Shown one piece after another: positions 11,044 to 22,852 of a stretch of DNA of 64,000 bases (positions are counted from its first letter, which is position 1; every line of letters starts with the position of its first letter). The notes beneath the pieces were generated by a model. The model did not search any database and was not told the DNA's origin. It was given only the letters and a program-made list of their open reading frames with translations. The DNA comes from Cryptomeria japonica (lineage: Eukaryota > Streptophyta > Pinopsida > Cupressales > Cupressaceae): assembly GCF_030272615.1 (NCBI RefSeq), contig NC_081412.1:540720335-540784334 (forward strand), in the 5' to 3' direction. The translations under genes and the position numbers were made by a program.

Positions 11044-12758
11044 AAGAATGTTGCCTCAAAGGCACAAATGAGTATGGGTCTAGATCAACCCAATCCTTGG
11101 ACTTGTTTTTGACCCTTCCTTTAGATGTATTTTAAGGTGTATTTCCAAAGCCTGAAGTCGGCTCAATTTGCACTTGGTCTTTAAAACGAACACACTTCAA
11201 ACACTTTTTATCCCTAAGGTCAAATGGCCAATTGTGATAAATTTAGCCCACATCTTGATATTTCTTCGACTTTGGTACTACATACCTTATGAATCCCACC
11301 TTGGCAGGTAAGGATGTGATATACTAAGTCTTGCACGAGCATAACAAATAGATGATCCCTATGATGGGGGAGTCACCACTTTTATCAAGCCACAAGTGAC
11401 TTTTCAAAAAGCTATGTTTCTACTCAAGGAAATATGTATGGTGAGTATCTTGGGAGCAAAACCATCTATGCTCTTGCACTAAATTATATCTCAAATATCC
11501 TCAATCAATAGAACGGGTGGGCTACTACTTAAAAGTGTTTAGTCATGTTCGATGTTTTTGGACATAAGTTCATTCTGCAGTGACTCACTTAAGAGCCTTG
11601 TAACTGGTGGTGGGGCCCATTTGTCCTTTCGGCCAGTTACACTGTAGGAACAGCTATACCCAAGGCTACAACTTTCGCTCTCACCTGATTTCTATAGCGG
11701 CTCAAAGGATTTACCGCTCGAGGTCGTTCCCAAGAGTATCGATCCCTTAGCAGGCCTCTCTTAAAAAGATAAAATGTGAGTGTTACTAACACTTTTCTCT
11801 TGCACCTAGGACCACGAAAGCCAAGGGAGAGGATAGTGTGTGTTAGAAGTAGGACCACTCGACCAACTCTTTGCACAAGTGTGCCAAGCATGAAAAACAC
11901 TTGTTCTTTTTAATCTATCATTGCAATGTGATCTAACTATTTGGAGATGTTGCTCCAACAATCATGGTGTTCTTTTTAATTTTCAAAGGCAATTGTTTGA
12001 GTAAACTAGAATTTGAAAATCCTGGTCAACTTAATGAAGAACACGTTTGCATGAAGTAAAATTGCTTTAAAAATGAGACAAGTTGATTGTGAATTTTATT
12101 TGCACCAAAAATGGAAGTGTGGATTGTGAGTTTTATCTTGATGCAAGAAATAAATTTTGCCTTGTTTATTTTAAGCACCAAAACGAAGTTTGTTTCCTAA
12201 CTTGCAAAAAAAATAAAGTTGTTTTTGTATAAGTTTGTGGTTTTTTTTACCTTAGAACAATGAAATTCTTTTTAAGAGCCCCAAACAAATGTGTGATTCT
12301 TTTTTAAAAGCCCAAAGTTGAAATGTGAAGTTAATTTTAAACCAAAATAAAAAGTGAATTCATTTTTAAAACCAACTTCAAAAAACAAGTTAGTAAAAAA
12401 ATATAAATCTACTTTTTAATCTAATTTAAATCTGCACAAAAGAGAAAAATAGTTAGTAAAATCGGCCTATTTGGTGGGCTTCTACAATCCTAATTTTTAT
12501 TTTTTTTGGTTACAAGGTGATTTGTACAACGTTTTGTTACAATAGCGCTAGTCTGCGTTTGAACAGAGGCACTATTTAACACAAACACACTAAAAGAAAG
12601 GGAAAGACAGAGAAGGAAAAAACACTGAAACAGGGTGAATAGCGCCAAAATAATGTCAAATGCACCAAAACAGTGTCAAAAGCGCAACCTGTGTGACATT
12701 TTCAACATTCAAACATGTTATTGGTTTAAAAAGAAAAAAGTTGATCTTTTTGGTGTTG
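11044..12758 (-). other. T1 long untranslated leader
   Basis: About 1.7 kb between the primer site and the extra frame, with no convincing coding sequence. The part at 11095-12060 matches T2 (53020-53950) at about 98-99% by eye. Flanking coding and tail sequence differ by several percent. A frame of 87 codons at 11637-11900 is also present in T2, but general conservation explains it. The leader is the natural place for packaging and dimerisation signals. Confidence 0.7.
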
Positions 12759-12778
12759 GATTCACGTCGGGTTCACCA
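12759..12778 (-). other. T1 primer binding site
   Basis: Two bases inside the 5' LTR the element strand reads TGGTGAACCCGACGTGAATC. It starts with TGG, complementary to the CCA end of a tRNA. I could not assign the donor tRNA with certainty; it is not the common initiator-Met type. T2 has the identical site at 54676-54695. Confidence 0.75.
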
Positions 12779-13228
12779 AATGATGCTCTGCAAAAAGGAT
12801 TAGAAAATCTGTTTGATGGCAACACACACAAGAGCACAAGAAACAAATGTTAGTGTTAGCAACAAAAGATTATCCTAAACAGGCATATCAAGAGAGATAT
12901 TAAGCATGAAATAGAAAGCATATAAACATAGAATAAAATAGCTAATCAAGATGCTCATAGTTGCTCCTCCCTTGTTCCTCTCCTCTCCAAGTCCCAAATG
13001 AGTGTAGCTCTCAGCAGCTTTTTGCACTATGGATGCTTATGGAGGATGGAGATTTAATATTAAGCTTCAAATATGAAATGAAAAGCTAAATACTATTCTA
13101 TTGATGCTAAAATGATTGATTTTACCAAAAAGACAAGATTTTAGTTATGCTATGCTAAATGCTCTCTAAAAATGTCTATAGCCTAAATGCATACAAGTTT
13201 TCAGGATTTGGATTATGAAGGAATGGGC

Positions 13229-13239
13229 TCTATTTATAG
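13229..13239 (-). promoter_or_regulatory. TATA box of T1 5' LTR
   Basis: The element strand reads CTATAAATAGAGC, a canonical plant TATA box, about 1.4 kb from the outer LTR end. The counterparts in T2 are at 40783-40793 (same sequence) and 55145-55155 (one base different). It probably marks the retroelement promoter. Confidence 0.7.
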
Positions 13240-14157
13240 GAAAAATGGAGCAATGGATGGCCAGGATTGAAAGGTTTAATCAAGGGTCAAGCTTGAAAGT
13301 TGGGGATCCATGTGCACAATTTGCACCAATGAAATGGTGACAAGTGTCAACATAAGATTGGGTTGAGAGAAGAGGTTGGAGGCATTAAAGGCCTGAGAAG
13401 ACCTCATGGTTATCTAGAAGGTAAAGGTGAAGCCTAAATTAGGATTACCCACTGGATTAGGAGTTAATGCAAGGATAAACCTTTGTGCAAATGATTAAGA
13501 GATAATCATGGTCAAAGCATTAAAGGCTTGATGAGACCCTTGGGTTGGGTAGAGGTTGAGTCAAAACAAATGTTTTAACCATGTAGGAGGGTTTGGGTTA
13601 ACCATTAATGGTTTTTGAAGACTTTGTGGATTAAGTGGTTGAAGGTTGGAAGCTTTCAAAGGTTATCCAAGACTTTGAGACATTTAGTGGTTGAAGGTTG
13701 AAAGCTTTTAATGGTTATCAAAGACTTTTAGGCTTTGAGAAGTGACTCCATTTTGCTTAGGAATGTGACAATAATTAGGGGATGGATTAGGTTAATTAGG
13801 AAGGGGTTAGAAGAATCTAGAAGGGGATTAGATTTTGCAAGTGGATTTGGTGGGTGAGGGAAAATAGGATTTTTTAAAAATAAAAATTCATTTATTTCAA
13901 TAAATATGTGCAAGTTGTATTTGGATAAATATTCAAATAAATATTAATTTATTTAAATGAAAAAAAGGAAGATAAAGCATTAAAATGCTTGAAGACTTTG
14001 AGGGGAACCATTAAAGGCTTGAAGACTTTAAGGAAAACCATTAAAGTCTTAAGAAGACTATAGAAAGAAGCCATCAAGTTTGAAGACTTTAAAGCCATCA
14101 AGTTTGAATACTTTAAGGGAAACCATTAAAGGTTTCAAGTGGGTGAGGATAAATAGG

Positions 14158-14315
14158 ATTTTAAATAAATAATTTATTTAAAATAGTTGTGCAACTTGCT
14201 TTTGTAGGAAAATACAAGTGGGTGGAGGATAAAGGTGATTTAAATAAATTATTTATTTAAAATAATTGTGCAACTTGCTTTTGTAGGAAAATACAAGTGG
14301 GTGGAGGATAAGGGT
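14158..14315 (-). repeat. 79-bp tandem duplication inside T1 LTR
   Basis: Two units of 79 bp (14158-14236 and 14237-14315) each hold TTATTTAAAATA, GTGCAACTTGCTTTTGTAGG and GTGGGTGGAGGATAA. Both LTRs of T2 have a single unit, so the duplication is specific to T1 or its lineage. Confidence 0.88.
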
Positions 14316-14455
14316 GATTTAAATAAATGATTTATTTATTTAAATGTGAGAGGTGGGATTTTTGGGGATTTAAATAAATATTAATTTATTTAAATGTGAG
14401 AAGTGGGATTTTGGGGGATTTAAATAAATATTAATTTATTTAAATGTGAGAGAAA
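14316..14455 (-). repeat. 50-bp tandem near-palindromic blocks in the Tat LTR
   Basis: Three units with periods of 51 and 50 bp start at 14316, 14367 and 14417. Each has a near-palindrome of the type ATTTAAATAAATATTAATTT and the spacer GTGAGAGGTGGGATTTT. The same blocks are at the window start, in the T2 left LTR (about 41790-41925) and in its right LTR (about 56150-56290). Confidence 0.85.
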
Positions 14456-14673
14456 ATTTAATTAAACAAATATGATTTATTTATTTAATTAATGGTATGA
14501 ATTTGATTAAGTGAATTAAATCAAATAAATTGAATAATTTATTTAATTAATAGGAGAAGAGGCTTAAGATGAATTAATTAAATATTAATTTAATTAATTA
14601 TTAATTGATGGTTAAATAATCAAATAAATACTAAGTATTTATTTAATTAAGTGGACAGATTTATGTGACTACA

Positions 14674-15253
14674 TAAAGTATTAGCGAGGAGGAACATATC
14701 AATATTTACTAAAGATTGTTGATATGGGATAATCTATGAGTATAATAGAAATTGCTTTCAAGTAAGCACTTGATAGTCAAATCTTGCTCTCTATGTAGCT
14801 GAAACTAAAGAGATTATGGAGACTAGTTAAATATTTAATTTACCTAACATGAAATTGATTTAAGGTGGTTTAAATATGTTTCCATTTACCTTTAAATCCG
14901 AGACAATTTAACAAAGAGGATATCAATCTTATTGTGTCATCCTAACCATATCAAGATCCTAGTGAGGTGATCCATTACATTATGGATGTAAGAGACTGGG
15001 AAGCTAGAAGTGGGGTTAGTTTTGATGAGGTTTGTAAATTGAAAAAATACATTTAATATATCAAGTGCATTCAAAAATAATAGTCATCAAATAGACATTT
15101 TTATGTTTTTAAAGTTATTGGTGTAGAGGTTGTTGACCAAGCATAATTAAGGTAAAGGCAATATCCTTAAGGTAAGTGGAAATTCATATATTCATCACAT
15201 CATTATGTACTCATGCTATAATATATATAATAGTAAATTTTATGGATATAAAC
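14674..15253. other. Spacer right of T1, no gene seen
   Basis: AT-rich sequence without a usable frame or recognised repeat. It begins with TAAAG directly after the T1 LTR, which would be the right-hand target site if T1 is complete on the left. Confidence 0.5.
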
Positions 15254-15622
15254 TGTTGGATTAATTAGGACATTATCTAATTATTTACTAAATTAGGTAC
15301 TTTATTACTTTATTCATGTAAGATAAAATTAGGTGCCTTTTTCATTTATTATATTAGGATAATAATAGATTAAGTTGACTCATTCATTATGATTGTGACA
15401 CTTGGCACTAGGCGATTTAATCTTTCTTTAGGGTTTGCATATAGGGTTTCATTCATGTCCTTTTTATAATGATTCATTCATTCATTGTAAGATATTATTT
15501 TGTGCATCAATATATAATTCTTAAGTTGTTGATCAAATTATTCTTGTTTGATATTCATTTGTGATAGGTGTCGTGCCTACAGATGTTCATGGGCTTGTGG
15601 GGTTGAACCGTCAACTTCAACA
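15254..15622 (+). repeat. Probable short copia-type LTR, old
   Basis: Starts TGTTGGATTAATTAGGAC and ends CAACTTCAACA. It is followed immediately by TGGTATCATAGCA (15623-15635), close to the initiator-Met primer site of plant copia elements. A leader-like stretch follows to about 15850. No partner LTR was found in the window, so it is a remnant. Confidence 0.5.
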
Positions 15623-15849
15623 TGGTATCATAGCACTATATTTGCTCATTTTTGTCCAAATTATTGAGGGATCCAACCTTGCGATCATTTTTTTTTCACT
15701 TTAGGCTCAAATAGAGTGTGTGAGATCATGTTTGCAATATCCCAAAACCTATAGATTGACTGTTATTTCATCAAAATTTGAGTAGTTAAAGTTTTGAGTA
15801 TTTTTTGTCGAGGACACCAAAAATTGAGATAAGATCTAATAATGATTTT

Positions 15850-15945
15850 AATGTTGGATTTGATTTAAAGTTAAATTTGGTATATATTTATTCACCAACC
15901 CCCCTCCCATATATTTGTGTGCTTAACAATTAGTATCAAAGCAGA
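15850..15945 (+). repeat. 3' end of a second copia LTR with primer site
   Basis: The sequence ending GTGCTTAACA at 15928 is followed by ATTAGTATCAAAGCAG, a diverged copia primer site (TGGTATCA-AGC type). The gag remnant begins shortly after, so this is the edge of the LTR belonging to the element called C2. Its upstream limit is not clear. Confidence 0.5.
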
Positions 15946-15969
15946 GAAATCCTTGGAAGAAGTTTAACA

Positions 15970-17157
15970 ACATGAGGTTGATCTAGGATGACACACACAA
16001 TTGCTTAGGAAGGACTTTATTCAAACATGGAGCCACTATTTGATGAAACAATTTATGCATTTTGGAGTGTAACAATGGAAGCTTATTTAAAAAAAAAAAA
16101 GATTTTGATGTTTGACAAGAACTTGTAGATGGCTATGAGATTCCAAAGAATCTTCCAAGAGACTAGGTTGGCATGGAAGCTTGTGAAAATATTGCTAGGG
16201 CAATAAATTTTATTTTGTGTGGTTTATCAAACTTTGAGCTTGTGAAGATAATGCATTGCAAGATAGCAAAGGAGATATGAGATAAGTTTCACAACATCTA
16301 TGAAGGAGATGACAAAGTCAAGAATGAAAAGCTTCAAACCTATCGAGATCAATTTGAGAGTTTAAAAGTGGAGGAAGAAGAAAATGTTATTGTATTCCTA
16401 CTCTAGGTTGATGAATTATTAACACCATTAGAGGACTTGGTAAAGAGATAAAATAAGTTATGATTGTGAAAAAGGTACTCATATCCTTTTCCCCAAGGAT
16501 TGATTGAAAATTTTATGTAGTTGAAGAAGCTAAAGACTTGAATACTTTGATTATGGATGAATTATATGAAAATCTAATTGCATATGAGATGAGGATTATA
16601 AATGATAAATATTTTAGGAAAGAGGTAGTGTTCAAGGCATCTAAGAAGGTTGAAAATTCTGATTGCAGTGATGAATCATATCCTAAAGAATCTAACTTCA
16701 AAAGAAAATTGTAGAGAGATTCTGTGAAGTATAAAGGTAAGTTCCCCTTCAAGTGTTTTAATTGTGGGAAGTTTGTCAATTTATGGCTAAGTGTTCAAAT
16801 AGAGCAAGAAATAATGAAGAAAATGAATATAAAAAGTTATAAGAATTAAACTCCCAAGGAAAAAGGAATTAAAAAAAAAACATGGAAATTTTTTATTTTG
16901 AAGAAGGCAATGACTCATTGGATGGGCATGATCAGTGCCCCTCCAAAAGTGAGTGTGAAAAGAAAAGATCCCTATTAATGGCATTGGAGACTTCAAAAAG
17001 TAATGCAAAAACCATTAATTCTAGAAATGAAGATGATAAGATGGATCTTGTGTAAGAGCTATATCGTGTTAGCAAGAAAATCAAAATATCGAAGAAGATG
17101 ATTATGGGGGATATGAAAGACACAAATAAATAATCACAAAATCTTGTAAGAGTAGAT
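15970..17157 (+). pseudogene. C2: copia gag remnant, left part (fossil)
   Basis: Translated pieces resemble a copia gag of the UBN2 type. They include blocks around FILCGLSNFELVKIMH, FHNIYEGDDKVKNEKL and FESLKVEEEENVIVF, then a knuckle-like KCFNCGKFV near 16750. It is interrupted at 17158 by the younger element C1, and gag-like sequence resumes at 23904. It is heavily decayed, with many breaks. Confidence 0.65.
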
Positions 17158-18219
17158 TGTTGGTATTTTGGTATGGTTTTGTCATTGATGTCAACACCTA
17201 CTAAAACACTAGCACTTTGGAGATCCAACAACATTCACCGACAAGCAAGTAACTATTGCACAGTTACTGGTATATGGTTCACCGGCAGGATATAATGATC
17301 ATTGGCACTTGGAATGATATGGAAGACACTTGGTAATATCGAAGACATCATGTGGAAATCTTATCTTAATGAATTAATCATTGGTATATTCATATTTGCA
17401 TATTTGCTTTTACCGGCAAATAGGTCCAGGGTTATCTAGGGTTACACCGGCAGGTTTATCTTTTCCAGATCAGCATGGCACAATATGGAGATGATTAATT
17501 ATTGTTGTAAATGCATTAAGCTGACGTGTTCAATTGGTTATTGCATTGGATATTATATTGTTTGTAAAATGTTTTTGATTGTGATATCTTGTAGAGCCGA
17601 CCTACTTAAATTGGTCTTAGGTTATGGTATAAATGTAAGATCTTATTTGTAAGATCAAGTGTGGAATGCGAAAAAGAATTGTGTGACGGTATATGCAAGA
17701 TTAAGCAGTGCAATACATGCAAACATCATTTGAAGGTGAAGTTAGGTTTTTGTGAAAGCATATCAGCATTACACCGGTACTGAATCTAGCATATGAAGAT
17801 GTTATTTTGTGCAGTACATTCTTATTGGATTTAACCATCCAACTGTAGTCAGTGTGACTCCTATTTTGTGATTGAGCAATGAGCTGTAGGCTGGTGGCCT
17901 TTCTACATGTGCAGACCCCATTTATGTACACTTACTATCTACAGTAGTATCATCTTATTGTGGGTAATGTTTCCCACCGTGGTTTTTCCCCTTACAGGGT
18001 TTCCACGTACAAATATTGGTGTTATGTGTTGTGGATGACTTTGTGTTTATGTTTCATGCATTAATCTTTACCGGTATAGAAATTAACTATTAAAACTGTC
18101 TACCGACATACTTAACTGGTTTACCGATATTAAGAATTAAGTTGGTTAAGTTGTTTTTGGTTTGAATTTATTAGACAACTGATTCACCCCCCCTTTTCAG
18201 TTGTCTTTGGGACCTAACA
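17158..18219 (+). repeat. C1 5' LTR
   Basis: 1,062 bp, bounded by TG and CA. A likely TATA box, TATAAAT, lies at 17628-17634. It is followed within two bases by the primer site. It is rich in CCGG-type motifs, many of them altered in the partner LTR. Confidence 0.92.
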
Positions 18220-18221
18220 AT

Positions 18222-18236
18222 TGGTATCAAAGCCTA
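18222..18236 (+). other. C1 primer binding site
   Basis: TGGTATCAAAGCCTA follows the LTR after two bases. It matches the initiator-methionine tRNA primer type used by most plant copia elements (TGGTATCAGAGC) with one difference. Confidence 0.85.
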
Positions 18237-18275
18237 GTCCTCTTTTGCAGAAGTTTAACAGCTTGAGGAGATCCA

Positions 18276-21200
18276 ATGTCTACTAACTATTTCAGGAAGG
18301 ACAGTCCTAAACTTGATGGAACCAACTATGGCATATGGAAGATCAGAATGGAGACACATCTGAATTGCATTGGAAAAGACATCTGGGAAGTTACAAAGAA
18401 TGGTTATACTATTGCTATACCAGGTCAGCCCAGTCCAACTAACCTGACAAAAGATGAGGAAAATGATTGCAAAGCAAGAGAAGCACTTTTGAGCGCATTA
18501 TCAGATCAACAAATCATGGGACTATCAGATAGGTCTACTGCTAAAGCTATTTGGGATCATTTGGAAACATTGAATGAAGGATATTCCACAGTCAAAATTG
18601 CAAAACTTGAAAGCTTTTGGGTTAGGTATGAACATTTGAAAATGGAAGAAGATGAAAGGATTTATGCTTTTATGGAAAGAGCAAATGAAATTGTTCTGGG
18701 TATTAGATGTTATGGAGGAACCTTAAGTGAGGATGAAATTGTTTCAAAAGTTTTAAGAGGATTGCCACCGACATATAAAATAAAGGTTACTACTATAAAT
18801 GAGTTGAGAACAATGCCTAATACATCACTAACTAGGGATACATTGATTGGGAAACTTTCAGCTTTTGAAATTGAAGAATTTGGTCTTGTTGCTACTATAT
18901 AGATAGATTTAGCTTTTAAAGCATCAACATCATCTACTCTATCATTTGAAAAATCTGATTGGAAAGCCTTTTATGCAAGAGAACTTGAAGAAAGCAGGAA
19001 AGAAAATGAAGAACTTGAAGAACTTGAAGCACTGTTTGCAAGGAAAATGCCTAAAGGTCCAGTTGGAAGTAAATATGAAGGTAAAGCACCCTTTAATTGT
19101 TTTAACTGCAATAAGATTGGTCATATGGCTTCGAGATGCCCTGATAGACATGCTAGACTAAGAGAAGAAGCTAGAAGAACATACAAGCCTAATCCTGAAT
19201 ATCAGAGATACAGAGTTAAGAAGAATAAAGACAAACCTTGTTACATTGTTGATGAAGGTGTGACTGATGATTCTGATGAGGCTCCAACACACAATGGATG
19301 GGTTTTTGTTGCTATAACAGAAGATCAACCGGCACCTACTGCTCAACCGGTAGAACAAGCCCTAGCAGCTAAAGTTGAAGTAAAGGATGAATGGACAATT
19401 GACTCAGGATGCTCACATCATATGACAGGAGACAAAGGTAAATTCTTGAACTTTCAAGAATACAATGGAGGTTTAGTAAGATTTGGAGATGACAAAGCTT
19501 GTTCAATCAAAGGTAAGGGTACAATATCTCTTGATGGTAAGCATAACGCTGACAATGTCTACTATGTTGAAGGATTAAAGCATAATCTTTTAAGTGTTGG
19601 TCAATTGGTTGAGAAAGGATTTTAGTTACAATTTAAAAATAGAAAATACAAAATCATGAATAGAACCGGTTTGGAAATTGCAACCGGTAATCAGACTAGA
19701 GGTAATATCTTTCATTTGAATAACAGTGAAAAGACATGCTTGATTGCACATATAGATGAAAGTTGGTTATGGCATAAGAGACTATGTCATGTAAACTTTG
19801 ATTGCATGGTAAAGATCAGTACTACTAAGGCAATTAGAGATTTACCTAAAATTGTCAAACCTCATAATACAATATGTAAGGAATGTCAATTTGGAAAACA
19901 AGTTAGAGCTAGTTTCAAAAGTATTCCAGAAAAATCCAATAATGCTCTTGATTTGATTCGCGCTGATTTATGTGGTCCAGCTAGAACTAAAAGCTTACAA
20001 GGTGATAGATATTTCATGTGAATAATTGATGACTATTCAAGAATGTGTTGGGTTACTTTTCGCAGAGAAAAATCAGAAGCACTTGGAAAGTTCAAACTAT
20101 TCAAAGCAATGGTTGAAAATGAAACCGGTAAGAAAATCAAATGCTTAAGATCAGATCAAGGAGAAGAATTCACATCTAAGGATTTTAATACATTTTGTGA
20201 AGTGAATGGAATCAGAAGATATCTATCGGCACCTCGGACACCACAGCAGAATGGAGTTGTTGAAAGGAAAAACAGAACTATCTTGGATGCAGCAAGAAGT
20301 ATGTTATCAGAAGAAAATTTACCACATGTATATTGGAGAGAAGCAGTTAGTACAACAGTCTATACATTCAACAAAGTTCACATCAAATGTGAAACCGGTA
20401 AGACTCCTCATGAACTATGGTTTGGTAATACTCCTACTCTTAAGTATTTCAGAATTTTTGGAAGTAAATGTTATATCAGAAGAGATGAGTATATTGGCAA
20501 ATTTGATCCTAGAAGTGATGAAGTAATATTTCTTGGTTATTCATCTAAGAGCAAGGCATATAGATGTTTTAACAAGAGATTTTTAGAAAATTGTTGAGAG
20601 TACAAATGTAAAGATTGATGAACAATTCAGAGGAACTTCAAGGTATATAGACTCTGAACCGGCAACAGAAATTGTGACAAATGAACCTACACTAAATCCA
20701 CCGGTACAGAATAAAGATCCAGTTACCCCGGTACCATCTGAGGATTCCACAATAATTGAAGAACAACAACAAACAAAGACACCCCGGTATGTAAGACTGA
20801 ATCATTCTGAAGATCAGATAATTGGAAACAAGTTTAAAGGAGTTATGACAAGAGGAAGATTGGCAAATGAAGAGGTATGTCTTATTTCTCAAATTGAACC
20901 ATCATCTATTAATGAGGCATGTGAAGATAAATTTTGGATTAAAGCTATGGAAGAAGAATTAGAACAAATTGAGAAAAATAACACTTGGACATTAGTTCCC
21001 CGACCTAAAGATAAAAATGTAATTGGAACCAAATGGGTATTCAGAAACAAACTTAATGAAGATGGTAAGGTTGTCAGAAATAAATCAAGACTAGCGTGTA
21101 AGGGATATTCTCAGAAGGAAGGAGTTGATTATAATGAAACCTTTGCACCGGTAGCTAGAATTGAGGCAGTCAGATTATTCTTGGCTTTTGCAACACACAA

Positions 21201-22431
21201 GAACTACAAAGTTTATCAAATGGATATTAAATGTAAATTTTTGAATGGAGATCTTGAAGAGGAAGTATACATTGAACAACCTGATGGATTTTCTTTGACA
21301 GATGACAATGATATGGTTTGCAGGTTAAGAAAAGCTCTGTATGGATTAAAACAAGTTCCAAGAGCTAGGTATGCAAGATTGGATAAGTATCTTTTAAAGA
21401 TTGGTTTTACTAAAGGAAACGCAGACATCAATTTATATTACAAAATAACTATTGATGACATCTTGATTATAGAAGTATTTGTTGATGATATAATCTTTGG
21501 AGGAGAAGATGGTTTATGTAAGGAATTTTTTATTAAAATGCAGCAAGAATTTGAAATGTCTATGATTGGAGAAATAAAATTCTTTTTAGGATTGCAAATT
21601 TCACAGACTGATAAAGGTATATTCTTGAGTCAATCCAAATACTTGAAAGAGTTACTAAAGAAATTTGGGATGGAGAACTCTAAACCGGTAAGCACACCTA
21701 TGACTACAAATGACAAATTATCTCAAAGGGATGAATCTACACCTATTAATCCAACTAGATACAAATCTATGATAGGAGGTTTATTGTACTTGACACAAAC
21801 CAGACCTGATATCATGAATGCAGTATGTATTGTTTCAAGATTTCAGAGCAATCCTAGAGAAAATCATGAATCAACGGTAAAAAGGATTTTTCGGTACTTA
21901 CAAGGCACTATAAATCTTGGATTATGGTATCCTAGAGATGAAAAATTTGAATTATGTGCATACACAGATGCAAACTGGGCAGGAGATGTGGATGACAGAA
22001 AAAGCACCACCGGCGGAGCATTCTTTCTTGGAAACAGACTAGTTTCTTGGTTGAGTAAGAAACAAAGTTGTACATCTTTATCAATAGCAGAATCAGAATA
22101 TGTTGCAGCAACAACTAACTGTACACAGGTACTATGGCTTAAGCAAATGTTGAAAGACATAAAGGTAAAATGCAAGGAACCTATTACTATATATTATGAT
22201 AACATTGCAGCAATTGATATATCTAAGAATCTAGTACTACATTCTAAAGCAAAACATATTTCTATCAAACTAAATTTTCTAAGGGAAAAAGTTGAAGAAA
22301 AGGAGATAAAAATGGTTTATGTGAATACTAAAGAACAACTTGCAAATATCTTTACAAAACCTTTTCCCAAGGAGACTTTTGAATATATCAGAGATCAGCT
22401 TGGAGTCATACCACCATCGGTAGAGACTTAG
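18276..22431 (+). pseudogene. C1 gag-pol coding region (fossil)
   Basis: The start is taken at 18276 (MSTNYFRKDSPKLDGTNYG, a typical copia gag start). In order: UBN2-type gag; knuckle CFNCNKIGHMASRC (about 19098-19139); protease WTIDSGCSHHMTG (about 19391); integrase with WHKRLCHVNF and CKECQFGKQ, then DLCGPA, DQGEEFTS and PQQNGVVERKNRTI; reverse transcriptase with FAPVARIEAVRLFLAFA and FVDDIIFGG (about 21478); RNase H with TDANWAGDVDDRKSTTGG and SKKQSCTSLSIAESEY. It ends at 22431 after DQLGVIPPSVET. Copia elements normally encode one continuous polyprotein; this copy has about four breaks and is not expected to work. Confidence 0.93.
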
Positions 22432-22852
22432 ACAGTTGATGATTGTCATCAACCGGCAAAATTATTAGACAAATCTGTTACTCCGGTCTTTGATGAGGAA
22501 GCTACTTCTCAGGGGGAGTAGTTGGTATATTGAATTGATTGGTATTTTGTATATGAACTTAGTTTTGTTGTGACTTTGGCATTTGATGTCAAAGGGGGAT
22601 AGATATCTATGGAAAAACACATTATCTCTTGAGGAGAGATTGGTATTAAAAAACTTTGGATAACACATGTTGCTCCCAAGGGGAGAGATTGTTGTTTGGG
22701 AGAGACTATTACTCTCTGTATGTATTTTGATTTCTGGTTATGATCTTTTTGGAGATTGTTGGTTTTTGGTATTTGACATTTCTATTTTGGCACTTTGATG
22801 GTTTTTCCATCTTGTGTTGCCATCAATGCCAGAGGGGAAGATTGTTGGTATT
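22432..22852 (+). other. C1 3' untranslated stretch with several purine tracts
   Basis: Between RNase H and the 3' LTR there are at least four purine-rich tracts: CAGGGGGAG near 22512, CAAAGGGGGATAG near 22590, AAGGGGAGAG near 22678 and AGAGGGGAAGAT at 22841-22852. The last one touches the LTR and is the probable plus-strand primer. Multiple purine tracts are also known in the SIRE/Maximus branch. Confidence 0.75.

Larger units (their letters stand above)
1..14673 (-). mobile_element. T1: Ty3/gypsy LTR retrotransposon, Tat type, left LTR cut by the window edge
   Basis: The element is transcribed right to left. Its 5' LTR is at 12781-14673 and the inner end of its 3' LTR is at 1-340. Between them I recognise a primer binding site, a long leader, gag, aspartic protease, G-patch, reverse transcriptase, two RNase H domains, integrase, a repeat-bearing tail and a polypurine tract. 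Two successive RNase H domains and an integrase without a chromodomain are hallmarks of the Tat branch. It is the same family as the element at 40335-56510, in the same orientation. The coding part is broken at about four places. The visible 340 bp of the 3' LTR differ from the 5' LTR by roughly five substitutions and one 16-bp length difference, so the insertion is fairly young. The target duplication cannot be checked because the left end lies outside the window. Confidence 0.93.
12781..14673 (-). repeat. T1 5' LTR
   Basis: A 1,893-bp LTR bounded by TG at the left and TACA at the right on the plus strand. It carries a TATA box near 13229-13239. Minisatellite-like stretches around CATTAAAGGCTTGAAGACTTT occur at about 13970-14130, and tandem AT-rich blocks lie near the outer end. 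It is 79 bp longer than the T2 LTRs because of one tandem duplication. Confidence 0.93.

Noticed and set aside
11637-11900. 87-codon minus-strand frame conserved in both Tat leaders
   Set aside because: The whole leader is almost identical between copies, so conservation says nothing about coding. The peptide has no domain-like pattern.
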